Shown here piece by piece: positions 55,745-63,998 of a stretch of DNA of 64,000 nucleotides (within the stretch, counting starts at the first letter, position 1; each line of letters opens with the position of its first letter). Location of the stretch: contig NZ_JAJERH010000005.1 in the NCBI RefSeq assembly GCF_016919725.2, positions 91,850 through 155,849 of the forward strand, in the 5' to 3' direction. Position numbers and translations under genes: made by a program. The stretch is from Virgibacillus sp. AGTR (GTDB lineage Bacteria > Bacillota > Bacilli > Bacillales > Amphibacillaceae). The notes under the pieces were generated by a model. That model did no database searches and was not told the DNA's origin. It saw only the letters and a program-made list of their open reading frames with translations.

Positions 55745-55841
55745 TGCTTATAGCTCCTTTTAACATATCTCTTACAAATCATAACATGATTATATCACCA
55801 ATGCTAGAATCAACATTAAGACTGAATACCATGCTAATTAT

Positions 55842-55886
55842 CAAAAAAAAGAGGTCAAAAAAGGATCTAATATTCCTTTTGACCTC
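55842..55886 (-). terminator. Terminator after yqhY
   Basis: AGAGGTCAAAAGGA pairs with TCCTTTTTTGACCTCT (with a small bulge) and is followed on the minus strand by TTTTTTTTGA. It lies just after the yqhY stop and would end the accBC-yqhY transcript. Confidence 0.85.
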
Positions 55887-55891
55887 TCTTC

Positions 55892-56278
55892 TTATTCATC
55901 TACATCGTCTGTTCCTTCCATTTGTATCCCTACAACATGAACGTTAATTTCATCAATTTCTAAAGCTGTCATATTTTTCAGCGTCTGTCTAATATTCGTT
56001 TGTAGCATTTGTGCAACCTGGGGGATAGATACACCAAAGTTTAAAATAACAAATAAGTCGATTAAAATTCCATTATCTGTTAATTCCACCTTTACCCCTT
56101 TACTATGCGCTTTCTTACCAAATCTTTCAGCCACTCCAGAGGCAAAATTACCACGCATCGCGTATAAACCATCTACTTCAGTAGCCGCTATACCTGCAAT
56201 AACTTCAATAACTTCGGGAGCAATTTCTACTTTTCCTAAACGATCATCACTCACATTTAGTAATGGTTGTTCACTCAT
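55892..56278 (-). CDS. yqhY: Asp23/Gls24 family protein YqhY
   Basis: YqhY belongs to the Asp23 envelope-stress family and is usually found beside accBC. In B. subtilis its loss disturbs fatty-acid synthesis through acetyl-CoA carboxylase. The 128-residue protein has VEIAPEVIEVIAGIAATEVDG near residue 17, VKVELTDNGILIDLFVILNFG, and VPQ-like segments followed by VEIDEINVHVVGIQ. It lies 25 bases after accC, so coregulation is likely. Confidence 0.93.
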   Translation of the reverse strand: MSEQPLLNVSDDRLGKVEIAPEVIEVIAGIAATEVDGLYAMRGNFASGVAERFGKKAHSKGVKVELTDNGILIDLFVILNFGVSIPQVAQMLQTNIRQTLKNMTALEIDEINVHVVGIQMEGTDDVDE

Positions 56279-56302
56279 TTGCTCACTCCTTTTAGTCTAT
56301 GT

Positions 56303-57664
56303 TTATTCCGTTTTGTCTTGTACTATTGGATTTTCTTCTAAGAACTTTGTATTAAAGTCCCCGTTGATGAATACTTCATGATCCATAATTAAACGATGAA
56401 ATGGAATAGTCGTATAAACACCTTCCACAACAAATTCATCTAGCGCCCGTTTCATTCGTTTAACTGCTTCCTCTCTTGTTTTTCCATAGGTAATTAATTT
56501 CGCAACCATAGAATCATAATACGGAGGAATTCGATAATCAGAGTATACAGCAGAGTCTACTCTCACTCCTAATCCACCTGGAGGTAAATACATTTCAATA
56601 GTTCCTGCTGACGGCATAAAGTTTTTAAATGGATTTTCTGCATTAATTCGACATTCAATTGCCCAGCCTTCTAGTGTTACATCGGATTGCTTTATGGATA
56701 GCTCTTCATTATTAGCGACTTTAATCTGCTCTTTTATTAAATCAACTCCAGTGACCATTTCGGTAACCGGATGCTCTACTTGAATACGTGTATTCATTTC
56801 CATAAAATAAAAGGCATTACTTGTCCGATCAAAAATGTATTCAATAGTTCCCGCACCTTCATAACCTACAGCACGTGCAGCTTTCACAGAAGCTTCTCCC
56901 ATCTTCTTCCTTATTTCAGGTGTTAACGCAGGAGAAGGTGATTCTTCAACTAACTTTTGCAATCTTCGTTGGATTGTACAATCTCTCTCTCCTAAATGAA
57001 TAACATTTCCGTGTCTATCTGCTAGTACTTGTATTTCCACATGGCGAAAGTCTTCAATATATTTCTCAATGTATACACCAGCATTACCGAAAGAAGTTTC
57101 TGCCTCTTTCTGTGTAACCTCAATACCTTTTAGTAATTCCTCTTCCGATCTTGCTACTCGAATACCTTTACCACCACCACCAGCAGTGGCTTTAATAATG
57201 ACGGGATAGCCAATTTCATTGGCAACCACTTTTGCTTCTTCTTCATTTTCAATAATACCATTAGAACCAGGTACAATTGGAACGTTTGCTTCGTCCATTG
57301 TTTTTCTAGCTACGTCCTTAATACCCATCTTTTGTATTGCTTCGGGAGTTGGTCCTACAAATGTAATATTGCATGCTCGGCAGATCTCAGCAAAGTCTGC
57401 ATTTTCAGCTAAGAAACCATATCCAGGGTGGATAGCATCCACTTCTGTTAATATCGCAACACTCATTATATTGGTGAAATTAAGATAGCTGTCTTTACTT
57501 TGCTTCGGTCCGATGCAATATGCTTCATCTGCTAATTGAACATGTAGTGCTTCACTATCTGCTTCGGAATAAACCGCTACCGTTTCAATATCTAATTCTT
57601 TGCAGGCTCGAATAATCCGGACCGCTATTTCTCCTCTGTTAGCAATTAACAGTTTTTTAATCAC
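56303..57664 (-). CDS. accC: Acetyl-CoA carboxylase, biotin carboxylase subunit
   Basis: AccC carboxylates the biotin on AccB with bicarbonate and ATP, the first half of malonyl-CoA synthesis. The 453-residue protein starts with KKLLIANRGEIAVRIIRACK and has HPGYGFLAENADFAE. The ATP-grasp glycine-rich loop is KATAGGGGKGIRVA near residue 160. Further motifs are HLGERDCTIQRRLQKLVEE, EMNTRIQVEHPVTEMVTG near residue 285, and ECRINAENP. It lies 13 bases after accB. Biotin carboxylases of other carboxylases are similar; pairing with accB and yqhY settles it. Confidence 0.96.
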   Translation of the reverse strand: MIKKLLIANRGEIAVRIIRACKELDIETVAVYSEADSEALHVQLADEAYCIGPKQSKDSYLNFTNIMSVAILTEVDAIHPGYGFLAENADFAEICRACNITFVGPTPEAIQKMGIKDVARKTMDEANVPIVPGSNGIIENEEEAKVVANEIGYPVIIKATAGGGGKGIRVARSEEELLKGIEVTQKEAETSFGNAGVYIEKYIEDFRHVEIQVLADRHGNVIHLGERDCTIQRRLQKLVEESPSPALTPEIRKKMGEASVKAARAVGYEGAGTIEYIFDRTSNAFYFMEMNTRIQVEHPVTEMVTGVDLIKEQIKVANNEELSIKQSDVTLEGWAIECRINAENPFKNFMPSAGTIEMYLPPGGLGVRVDSAVYSDYRIPPYYDSMVAKLITYGKTREEAVKRMKRALDEFVVEGVYTTIPFHRLIMDHEVFINGDFNTKFLEENPIVQDKTE

Positions 57665-57677
57665 TCTTTACATCCCC

Positions 57678-58175
57678 TTACTTAGTGTTTACACGGAATA
57701 ATGGCTGACCATACTCAACTAGCTCACCATTTTCAACCAATATTTCAACGATTTCTCCTGAAACTTCTGCTTCGATTTCATTAAATAATTTCATGGCTTC
57801 AACAATACAAACAACCGTTGACTCATCTACTTTACTTCCTTTTGATACAAACGCATCTTTTTCAGGAGATGGGGCAGTGTAAAAAGTACCCACCATCGGA
57901 GATACAATTTCATGATCATAAGCTACAGCTTGACTTTGTTCTGATGTAACTTCGTTTTCAACTGGTTCATTCTTAATATTTGCCTTTACATCTGATTGTT
58001 GTACGTTCTCTACCTTAGTAGTCGGCTGTATTTGATTATCCTGAACGGATACAGGATTTTTTTGACTAGATTTTTTCAAAGAAACCGTCGTACCGTTCGT
58101 TTCATACGTAAATTCTTCTATTGATGATTGATCAATTAACTTTATAATTTCTTGTATTTCTTGTACGTTTAACAT
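57678..58175 (-). CDS. accB: Acetyl-CoA carboxylase, biotin carboxyl carrier protein
   Basis: AccB carries the biotin of acetyl-CoA carboxylase. The protein is 165 residues from the chosen ATG at 58175. It has a helical N-terminus ([17 protein letters not shown]), a flexible linker rich in Gln, Val, Asn and Glu, and the biotinyl domain with [16 protein letters not shown] and the biotinylated lysine in [17 protein letters not shown] longer frame would start at a GTG at 58187 inside AAAGGGTG, which serves as ribosome-binding site. A FapR-like operator lies about 30 bases upstream. Confidence 0.95.
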   Translation of the reverse strand: MLNVQEIQEIIKLIDQSSIEEFTYETNGTTVSLKKSSQKNPVSVQDNQIQPTTKVENVQQSDVKANIKNEPVENEVTSEQSQAVAYDHEIVSPMVGTFYTAPSPEKDAFVSKGSKVDESTVVCIVEAMKLFNEIEAEVSGEIVEILVENGELVEYGQPLFRVNTK

Positions 58176-58203
58176 TACTGCTGGCACCCTTTCATCTTCA
58201 AGC

Positions 58204-58220
58204 TTATTATTAGGTACTAA
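58204..58220 (-). promoter_or_regulatory. FapR-like operator upstream of accB
   Basis: On the minus strand TTAGTACCTAATAATAA matches the Bacillus FapR site TTAGTACCTGATACTAA at 15 of 17 positions. It lies about 9-25 bases downstream of a candidate promoter start. FapR represses lipid synthesis genes until malonyl-CoA accumulates, so accBC would be a logical target. It is not a classical member of the B. subtilis FapR regulon as I recall it. Confidence 0.6.
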
Positions 58221-58234
58221 TAACTCCTCTTAAT

Positions 58235-58264
58235 ATTTTACGACAAGTCCAATATAAACTTCAA
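58235..58264 (-). promoter_or_regulatory. Candidate sigma-A promoter of accB-accC-yqhY
   Basis: On the minus strand TTGAAG is followed after 18 bases by TAAAAT. Transcription would start near 58228, just ahead of the FapR-like site. Confidence 0.45.
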
Positions 58265-58363
58265 GGTTTAACCTTAAAAGACAGATGTAAAAATGACCTT
58301 CCGATATCTTCTCTATTATAGCAATACTCAATAATTAAAGCGAATACAAGGGTGCTTCGTCCA

Positions 58364-58413
58364 TGACAAAAGCAAAGAATCCGAGCAATGGTTTATTGCC
58401 CGGATCTCTTCGC
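58364..58413 (-). terminator. Terminator of the spoIIIA operon
   Basis: CCGGGCAA and TTGCTCGG form a stem (one G-T pair) with a six-base loop, extended by GAAGAGAT with ATTCTTTG-type pairing. It is followed on the minus strand by TGCTTTTGTC. It lies five bases after the spoIIIAH stop. Confidence 0.7.
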
Positions 58414-58417
58414 TTAC

Positions 58418-59038
58418 TTACTCTTGATCTTCTTTACTTTCCTTATTCTCATCTGCATTTTCTTCAGTTGCTTGGCTATTCTCAGACGGAACAAATGATA
58501 CATCTACGTCTTCATAGCCTATTTCATCTCGAACCATTTGCATAATAGAAACTGCTTGTGATTTAGGCAACTTTTCCTCAACCTTCAATTGAACGACAAC
58601 TTTCTCATCGTCTTCCATCGTTCTTACTAAGACATCCTCATAGTTAGCGGAAGCTAAAATACTATCCTCTAAAATTTTTTCTTTTGAAGACAAATTTTCT
58701 AATACATCAATTTCTTCAAGAGCCTGTTCCTTTTCTGTAGGCGTAGATGAGCTGGAAGCTACAATATCTGTTAACCGCTCTTTCTGTGCACTTCGATTAT
58801 CTTCTAATTCCATTCGTAGTGAAGTGAAAAGTTGATCTTCTCCCAAATTCGATATTTCATCTACTTTGGCATCCCCTTCCGTTTCATTAGAATCTGTTGG
58901 AACAGCTTCCTCATCATTGTCTTGTCCATTATTGACATATGCTATATCCTCGCTATCTGGTGATGTCATATAATACACACTTAATACAATCATCAGACTT
59001 AACATCGTAAGTAACCAAACTGTTTGTTTTTTTAACAT
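58418..59038 (-). CDS. spoIIIAH: Stage III sporulation protein AH
   Basis: SpoIIIAH is a mother-cell membrane protein whose extracellular domain binds SpoIIQ of the forespore across the intermembrane space, forming part of the feeding-tube channel. The 206-residue protein has one membrane segment (residues about 6-25), a variable acidic linker (for example DEEAVPTDSNETEGDAKVDE), and a YscJ/FliF-like ring-building domain from about residue 75 (RSAQKERLTDIVASSSSTPT, later VEEKLPKSQAVSIMQMVRDE). The C-terminal tail is very acidic. It is the last gene of the operon. Confidence 0.95.
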   Translation of the reverse strand: MLKKQTVWLLTMLSLMIVLSVYYMTSPDSEDIAYVNNGQDNDEEAVPTDSNETEGDAKVDEISNLGEDQLFTSLRMELEDNRSAQKERLTDIVASSSSTPTEKEQALEEIDVLENLSSKEKILEDSILASANYEDVLVRTMEDDEKVVVQLKVEEKLPKSQAVSIMQMVRDEIGYEDVDVSFVPSENSQATEENADENKESKEDQE

Positions 59039-59053
59039 AAAATAATTCCTCCT

Positions 59054-59692
59054 TTAATTCTTTGGCATTACGGATACTCTGTGTGTCGGTACATCAAGTA
59101 CTCTAGAAACTGCCTCTACAATCCATTTTTTAACGCTTGCATGGTCAGCACCCTTAGCTACAACAAAAACACCACGTACTTCTGGTTTTTTTGTTTGTAT
59201 TAGTAACGGAACTTCTTTTTCACCTTGCCTTACCAGTACAGTTTGTGCCTCTTCGGTCGAGTCTTCTACTTCTCTTGTACCGCCATTTTTATCAGATTCC
59301 TTTGTTGTTTGTTGCCCTTTCACGAGGTTTTTCTCATAGACTTTAATATTCGTAGATTCTAAATTAACCATGACCTCTGCTTCCGATACACCTTTTATTT
59401 TGTTTAACAGCTCCTGTAGGTCCTTTGTATAAATCGTTTCCAGTTCTTCCATGTCAGAGGTAGTAGCTGATTTGTTTGAAGCAGTTTCTTTGGCAGGTTG
59501 TTCCATTGGTTGTTCTATTTGCTGTTCCAATTGCTGTTCCTCAGCCGTTTCTGGTGAAGAAGAAAATATATTTCCAACGATGAGCAACAAGATACCTGCT
59601 AAAGCTAAAATAATAATGTATCCCAATTTTTTTGGTGGGTGCTTTTTTGTGCCGTCTGATTTTTGGAATAATTTTTCTATTTTTTCTTTCAA
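59054..59692 (-). CDS. spoIIIAG: Stage III sporulation protein AG
   Basis: SpoIIIAG is a ring-forming protein of the mother-cell side of the SpoIIIA-SpoIIQ channel, related to secretion-system ring modules. The protein is 212 residues from the chosen TTG at 59692. It has a cytoplasmic start (LKEKIEKLFQKSDGTKK), one membrane segment near residues 25-45, a Gln/Glu-rich spacer (QQLEQQIEQPMEQPAK), and the ring domain with LLNKIKGVSEAEVMVNLEST. The TTG overlaps the spoIIIAF stop as TTGA and follows GGGAGG. A longer frame from 59710 would overlap spoIIIAF further and lacks its own ribosome-binding site. Confidence 0.94.
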   Translation of the reverse strand: MKEKIEKLFQKSDGTKKHPPKKLGYIIILALAGILLLIVGNIFSSSPETAEEQQLEQQIEQPMEQPAKETASNKSATTSDMEELETIYTKDLQELLNKIKGVSEAEVMVNLESTNIKVYEKNLVKGQQTTKESDKNGGTREVEDSTEEAQTVLVRQGEKEVPLLIQTKKPEVRGVFVVAKGADHASVKKWIVEAVSRVLDVPTHRVSVMPKN

Positions 59693-60309
59693 GGTGCCCC
59701 TCCCTCCCATTGCAACGTTACTTTTTTGTTATCGAGCTCCCATACCTCTCTTAACAATGCTTGTATTTGTTCCAACTGCTCATCTTCGTTTGTGTTATCA
59801 GGGTTGTCCGTATCAATTACAACATCATCAACTATACTCACTGCTCCCTCCCCATCTTTTGATTCTCTTAGATAAACAATGACTTCATCCAAGTTTTTGA
59901 AGGTCATCTCCTGTTGGTTACCAAATTGGAACTTAATATCCGTTATCTCTACTTGATATTCTTCCTGAAGTGGTTGTTCAGCATATTCTTTTAATTGGAC
60001 AGCCATTTGTTCTAAAATATATGCATCTTGTGCGTCTTCTATTTCATTTTTTTGTGATTCAATTAAATTTTCCATTGATTTTCCTTCCGTAGTTTCCTGT
60101 TCAAACTGTGCTACAGAGGCTTCTAACGCCTGATTAATATCAATCTGAAATATATAAAAAATTGGTTTTAATAAAATTAAAATTAAGATTAAACCAACTA
60201 CTAATTTAATATATTTTTTCATGGAATTAGAGGGAACTAGTAAATCAATAATAGCTGCTAAGAGTAAAAACAAAATTATTTGTGTTACCCATTGGATTAA
60301 TACCTGCAT
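59689..60309 (-). CDS. spoIIIAF: Stage III sporulation protein AF
   Basis: SpoIIIAF is a membrane protein with a small ring-building-like C-terminal domain, part of the same secretion-like complex. The 206-residue protein has two membrane segments near residues 6-24 and 32-54, with VPSNSMKKYIKLVVGLILI between. A soluble domain of about 150 residues follows, with QVEITDIKFQFGN and an acidic stretch (NPDNTNEDEQLEQIQ). It ends in LQWEGGAP and overlaps spoIIIAG. The start follows AGGGGGA. Confidence 0.94.
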   Translation of the reverse strand: MQVLIQWVTQIILFLLLAAIIDLLVPSNSMKKYIKLVVGLILILILLKPIFYIFQIDINQALEASVAQFEQETTEGKSMENLIESQKNEIEDAQDAYILEQMAVQLKEYAEQPLQEEYQVEITDIKFQFGNQQEMTFKNLDEVIVYLRESKDGEGAVSIVDDVVIDTDNPDNTNEDEQLEQIQALLREVWELDNKKVTLQWEGGAP

Positions 60310-60319
60310 GTTCGTCCCC

Positions 60320-61495
60320 CTATCGTAAAAGCAATGTCAAATTACTTGCTACCACAATAATTACAATTGCTAGAAAAAACATAAATGATACAGCTAGCAA
60401 ACACGCTAAGATAAATACAATGTATTTACTTATTGTGTTTAAGGTAGTGATGACTGGTCCATCTCCAATTGGTTGTAATACTGCTGCAGCTATCTTATAT
60501 ATAATCGCAATTGCAAAAATTTTTAAGGCAGGGAATAGTGCAATAAATAATATAATTAAAACACCTACGATGCCAATCGCATTTTTTAATAGTAAGGACG
60601 CACTTAATATCGTATCTGCAGCATCTGTGAAGGTACGTCCTACTACAGGTATAAAATTTCCTGTAATAAACTTCGCTGTTTTCATAGCGACACCATCTTG
60701 TATAGCACTGGCCGCTCCTTGTACAGACATGACACTTAAAAAGATGGTTAAAAAGATACCAAGTGCACCTAAACTTACCGTTTTGAATAAGTTTGCCAAA
60801 TGGGTAACCTTATAATTTTCATTCAGACTGCTTACAATAATTAATAGTGCTGATAGAAATAATAAAGGCAATATAAATGTTGAAATTAATAATCCGCATG
60901 CGTGAATTAAAAAGATAATAATTGGATGAAAAAATGATACGGCAACCACATTTCCAAAAGTTGCCATCAAACCTAAAACTAGTGGTAAAAGTGCAATCAT
61001 AAAGCTACTCATTGTATCAATAGCATCTTTTGCATAAGATACTGCGGAATAAAAGCTATTTAACGCTAAAAAAATTAACACGATATAGACGACAAAATAC
61101 GCTATTTTACTCACCGTACTCTTTTCAAATGCATTATGCATGGTTTGCAACATGATAGAAAAGAGTGTAAGCATGAATAGAGAACCGAGTAATTTACCAT
61201 TAAGTAGCAATTCATGAAAGAGAAATTCTACGAGTCCTATTAATGTATTTTTTAGCGAAAACGAACCCTGGTCTTTAATAAATTCGTAAACACTAGTTTT
61301 CTCTAATTCAGGAAGATAACCACCGTAATCTTGTACTAGTTCCCCCCAATATTTCTGTACGCCTTCCAATGAGATGTCATCTAACATTCCGTCTTGAACA
61401 TCATGAATATTCGGATTCGCTGAAATAGTAGCTTGTCCCAGAAAGAAAAAGAAAAAAGCAAATAGAAGGATACGGAATTTTTTATGATGTTTCAT
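60320..61495 (-). CDS. spoIIIAE: Stage III sporulation protein AE
   Basis: SpoIIIAE is the large multi-spanning membrane protein of the complex and may form the channel itself. The 391-residue protein starts with a signal-like hydrophobic segment (residues about 8-26, cleavable after ISA), followed by an extracellular stretch with SLEGVQKYWGELVQDYGGYLPEL. About seven further membrane segments follow, with the conserved ITGNFIPVVGRTFTDAADTIL between them. It precedes spoIIIAF by ten bases. Confidence 0.95.
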   Translation of the reverse strand: MKHHKKFRILLFAFFFFFLGQATISANPNIHDVQDGMLDDISLEGVQKYWGELVQDYGGYLPELEKTSVYEFIKDQGSFSLKNTLIGLVEFLFHELLLNGKLLGSLFMLTLFSIMLQTMHNAFEKSTVSKIAYFVVYIVLIFLALNSFYSAVSYAKDAIDTMSSFMIALLPLVLGLMATFGNVVAVSFFHPIIIFLIHACGLLISTFILPLLFLSALLIIVSSLNENYKVTHLANLFKTVSLGALGIFLTIFLSVMSVQGAASAIQDGVAMKTAKFITGNFIPVVGRTFTDAADTILSASLLLKNAIGIVGVLIILFIALFPALKIFAIAIIYKIAAAVLQPIGDGPVITTLNTISKYIVFILACLLAVSFMFFLAIVIIVVASNLTLLLR

Positions 61496-61524
61496 CCACC
61501 ATGAATACTCCTTTCTGGGTTATG

Positions 61525-61917
61525 TTAGGTTGCTGGTAAAAAGCGTAATATAGCCTCAATTACAGCTGTAATTATTGGAACAGCAAGCAATAGAATAAAT
61601 ATTTTACCTGCAAGTTCAATTTTGGAAGCGACAGATTCGAGTCCGGCATCTTTGGTGATACTTGCACCAAGCTCAGCAATATAAGCTATCCCGATAATTT
61701 TCAAAATTGTTTCTAAATACATTCCATCCACTTGAGCTTTCGTACCTAGTGTTTGAATTAATTGAAAGATAGAACCGATTTGTTGAATAATGGATAAAAA
61801 AATGATGACACCAGTGATGACAATTACAAAGAATGCAAATGTTCGATTAATATCCTTTAAAATAATATAGAGAATACTAGCTACTATGCCCAATGTTACA
61901 ATTTGTAAAATATCCAT
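61525..61917 (-). CDS. spoIIIAD: Stage III sporulation protein AD
   Basis: This small membrane protein of the SpoIIIA complex has 130 residues with four membrane segments and the conserved IGIAYIAELGASITKDAGLESVASKIELAGK segment between the last pair, shown here only in part: AELGASITKDAGLES. It resembles SpoIIIAC in its first half. The gene is separated by six bases from spoIIIAC, so the two are translated together. The ATG at 61917 follows AAGGGTAAC. Confidence 0.95.
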   Translation of the reverse strand: MDILQIVTLGIVASILYIILKDINRTFAFFVIVITGVIIFLSIIQQIGSIFQLIQTLGTKAQVDGMYLETILKIIGIAYIAELGASITKDAGLESVASKIELAGKIFILLLAVPIITAVIEAILRFLPAT

Positions 61918-61923
61918 ATGATG

Positions 61924-62130
61924 TTACCCTTGGTAAAGAAATACGGATTTGATCTGCTGAAAAAGATCAGACAAACCGTTTATTACTAAAACTAGTACGA
62001 TAATGAAACCAATTAGCGTTGCAAATTGAGCAATTTCCTCTTTTCCCATTTGTTTCAATATCGTATGGATTAGGGCTACAATTATCCCTATTCCCGCTAT
62101 TTGAAATAAGATAGAAGCATCTGTAAACAT
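61924..62130 (-). CDS. spoIIIAC: Stage III sporulation protein AC
   Basis: SpoIIIAC is a two-span membrane protein, about 68 residues from the chosen ATG at 62130. It has IAGIGIIVALIHTILKQMGKEE early and FATLIGFIIVLVLVINGL later, both typical. The ATG follows AAAGGAG; a longer frame from a TTG at 62148 overlaps that ribosome-binding site. It lies between spoIIIAB and spoIIIAD in the operon. Function is as part of the mother-cell channel assembly. Confidence 0.94.
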   Translation of the reverse strand: MFTDASILFQIAGIGIIVALIHTILKQMGKEEIAQFATLIGFIIVLVLVINGLSDLFQQIKSVFLYQG

Positions 62131-62148
62131 CGGGTTAACTCCTTTCAA

Positions 62149-62661
62149 CTATAGAAGCAGTAATACAACAAATATGCCACATAATACACCTAGGCTTTTA
62201 GTCATTTTTCCGTATTTTTGATAGTAATCCCTTGCATTTTCTAGCTCGCGATCTAAATGATTAGCTGCTAGCTGAATATGCTTTTGCTGTTGAAGAAAAT
62301 CATGCTGACCTAATGTTTGGCCAAATTGTAATAATATTTCTTTTTCGTTATTTCCTAGACTGGAAATGTCCATTAAATCATCTAAGGATTTCTGCCAAAC
62401 AACATAAAAATCCTTACTATCTTTATTCATATTTTTATACAATTGGTCAAAAAACGAATGAATTGGAAAAGGTGTTTGTTTTTTTATGGATTCAAATGCA
62501 TCTTGTAAAGGTAATTGACTGTACATCATTTCTGCCTCTAATATTTGTAGTGCATTTTTAACTTGTCTTATATGCTTTGGCCGATTTGCTAGTCGATTAC
62601 TCCATTCAAATCCAATCCAAGTAGTTGTTCCTATAAATAGAAGTGCCCCTATCCATTGCAT
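62149..62661 (-). CDS. spoIIIAB: Stage III sporulation protein AB
   Basis: SpoIIIAB is a membrane protein resembling type II secretion platform proteins (GspF) and is thought to be the partner of the SpoIIIAA ATPase. The 170-residue protein has one N-terminal membrane segment (residues about 3-16), a soluble helical domain with LQILEAEMMYSQLPLQDAFE near residue 41 and LLQFGQTLGQHDFLQQQKHI, and a C-terminal membrane segment (LGVLCGIFVVLLLL). It begins two bases after spoIIIAA, which shows tight coupling. Confidence 0.95.
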   Translation of the reverse strand: MQWIGALLFIGTTTWIGFEWSNRLANRPKHIRQVKNALQILEAEMMYSQLPLQDAFESIKKQTPFPIHSFFDQLYKNMNKDSKDFYVVWQKSLDDLMDISSLGNNEKEILLQFGQTLGQHDFLQQQKHIQLAANHLDRELENARDYYQKYGKMTKSLGVLCGIFVVLLLL

Positions 62662-62663
62662 AA

Positions 62664-63587
62664 TTACCCTCCCATTTTCTTTCTTAATATGCTATTTCCA
62701 TAAGCATCATATATATGCTGAAAACTTCCTGGAGAGGAGGTACGGTCCAGCAAGATAATTCTTTGAAATATTTCTTGCTGTAAAAGCGCTTGAATAGAAG
62801 GACGACGGTTTAATTCGTCAAGTGTTTGTCCATGAATACTACATATCACTACTACCCCTGCATTAATTGCTTCTAGTAAAGCATCCACATCCCTCTTACC
62901 GCCAATTTCATCAACAACTAGTATTTGTGGTGACATCGAACGTATCATCATCATCATACCCTCTGCTTTTGGGCATGCGTCCATCACATCAGTTCGTGGT
63001 CCTATATTATGTTGCGGCACTCCTTTAATCGAAGCGGCTATTTCTGAACGCTCATCTACAACACCTACTTTTTGTGGAGGAATATGCGTCCAGCCTGACG
63101 AGATAATGCGTGTAATATCACGAATAAGTGTTGTCTTTCCAGTTTGTGGAGCTCCAACAATAAGTGTATTTAAGTAACCTTGTTGATAGAGGTATGGGAC
63201 TACCTCTGAAGCTGCACCTATCTTTTCTTTGGCAATTCTGATATTTAAAAAGGTGATATACTGAATTGCTTTAACCGAGCCATTTATTGTATTAACTCTG
63301 CCTGCTAATCCAACCCGATGTCCACCTTCTATCGTCATATAACCTTCTCTTAGTTCATCTTCCATTCGATATAAAGAAAATTCACTTAGTTGATTAATCA
63401 TGTGAACAAAATCACCTTTAGTTGGAATTGGATGATAGACTGTTTTATGCGTTGCATGAAATATAAGCTCTACAGGTTTATTCAGCCGTAAGCGAATTTC
63501 TTCTAATTCATCCCACCTTCTCCCAACTTTTCTACTGACTTCATTTCTTATTTGTTCCGGGAATAAACGCAATACTTCCTCCATCAT
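62664..63587 (-). CDS. spoIIIAA: Stage III sporulation protein AA (ATPase)
   Basis: SpoIIIAA is the cytoplasmic AAA-type ATPase that energises the SpoIIIA complex, resembling secretion ATPases. The 307-residue protein has the Walker A motif VGAPQTGKTTLIRDI near residue 145, Walker B ILVVDEIGGKRDVDAL near residue 225, and HRVGLAGRVNT earlier. The N-terminal domain has RRWDELEEIRLRLNKPVEL. It is the first gene of the eight-gene operon spoIIIAA-AH, all in order and with short gaps. A candidate sigma-E promoter lies 33 bases upstream. GAGGGAAG precedes the ATG. Confidence 0.96.
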   Translation of the reverse strand: MMEEVLRLFPEQIRNEVSRKVGRRWDELEEIRLRLNKPVELIFHATHKTVYHPIPTKGDFVHMINQLSEFSLYRMEDELREGYMTIEGGHRVGLAGRVNTINGSVKAIQYITFLNIRIAKEKIGAASEVVPYLYQQGYLNTLIVGAPQTGKTTLIRDITRIISSGWTHIPPQKVGVVDERSEIAASIKGVPQHNIGPRTDVMDACPKAEGMMMMIRSMSPQILVVDEIGGKRDVDALLEAINAGVVVICSIHGQTLDELNRRPSIQALLQQEIFQRIILLDRTSSPGSFQHIYDAYGNSILRKKMGG

Positions 63588-63619
63588 CTTCCCTCACTTT
63601 TCTATATTGCTTACTAGTA

Positions 63620-63647
63620 AATGTATGCGCTATTGGACAAATTATGA
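63620..63647 (-). promoter_or_regulatory. Candidate sigma-E promoter of the spoIIIA operon
   Basis: On the minus strand CATACATT fits the sigma-E -10 consensus CATACAHT. Thirteen bases upstream, TCATAAT roughly fits the -35 (KMATATT). In B. subtilis the spoIIIA operon is transcribed by sigma-E, which agrees with this. Confidence 0.65.
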
Positions 63648-63782
63648 CCTATTTAAAAGTAGTTCAATAAGGGTTAAGGTAGTAGGTTCTAGTAAAACTA
63701 TTAAGCATTCCGCTACGTCGATCTTTTTAACTTTAATAGTTGTATCTATTGAGGACAAACAAATCTTAACTTTTTCATTCAA

Positions 63783-63998
63783 GAACAAAAAGGTAAGCGC
63801 CCGATTAGAAACGTAGCGGCTGGAGCGAGTCAACGGAGATAAAGGAAACACGGTGAGCTTGCAAGCCAACGATGACTTAGATGAGGACGATTTATGAATT
63901 AGCCTTGTTTCTAGGTGCTGGAGCTGGACGCGGCTCAACACGCCCATAATTTTCCACATGGGCAAATTGTATAGTTTCCTAAACTATTATAAAAAACG
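63783..63998 (+). repeat. Dispersed ~200-nt intergenic repeat, copy D
   Basis: This copy starts GAACAAAAAGGTAAGCGCCC, shares GGAGCGAGTCAACGGAGATA and GATGACTTAGAT, has CCCAT and ATGGG near its end, and closes with TTTCCTAAACTATTATAAAA. It lies upstream of spoIIIAA. The stretch 63648-63782 before it shows no gene; minus-strand frames across it appear to be chance. Confidence 0.8.

Noticed and set aside
63642..63965. A 107-codon minus-strand ORF at the right end
   Set aside because: Most of it lies on the antisense of repeat copy D, and the other copies do not keep the frame open.
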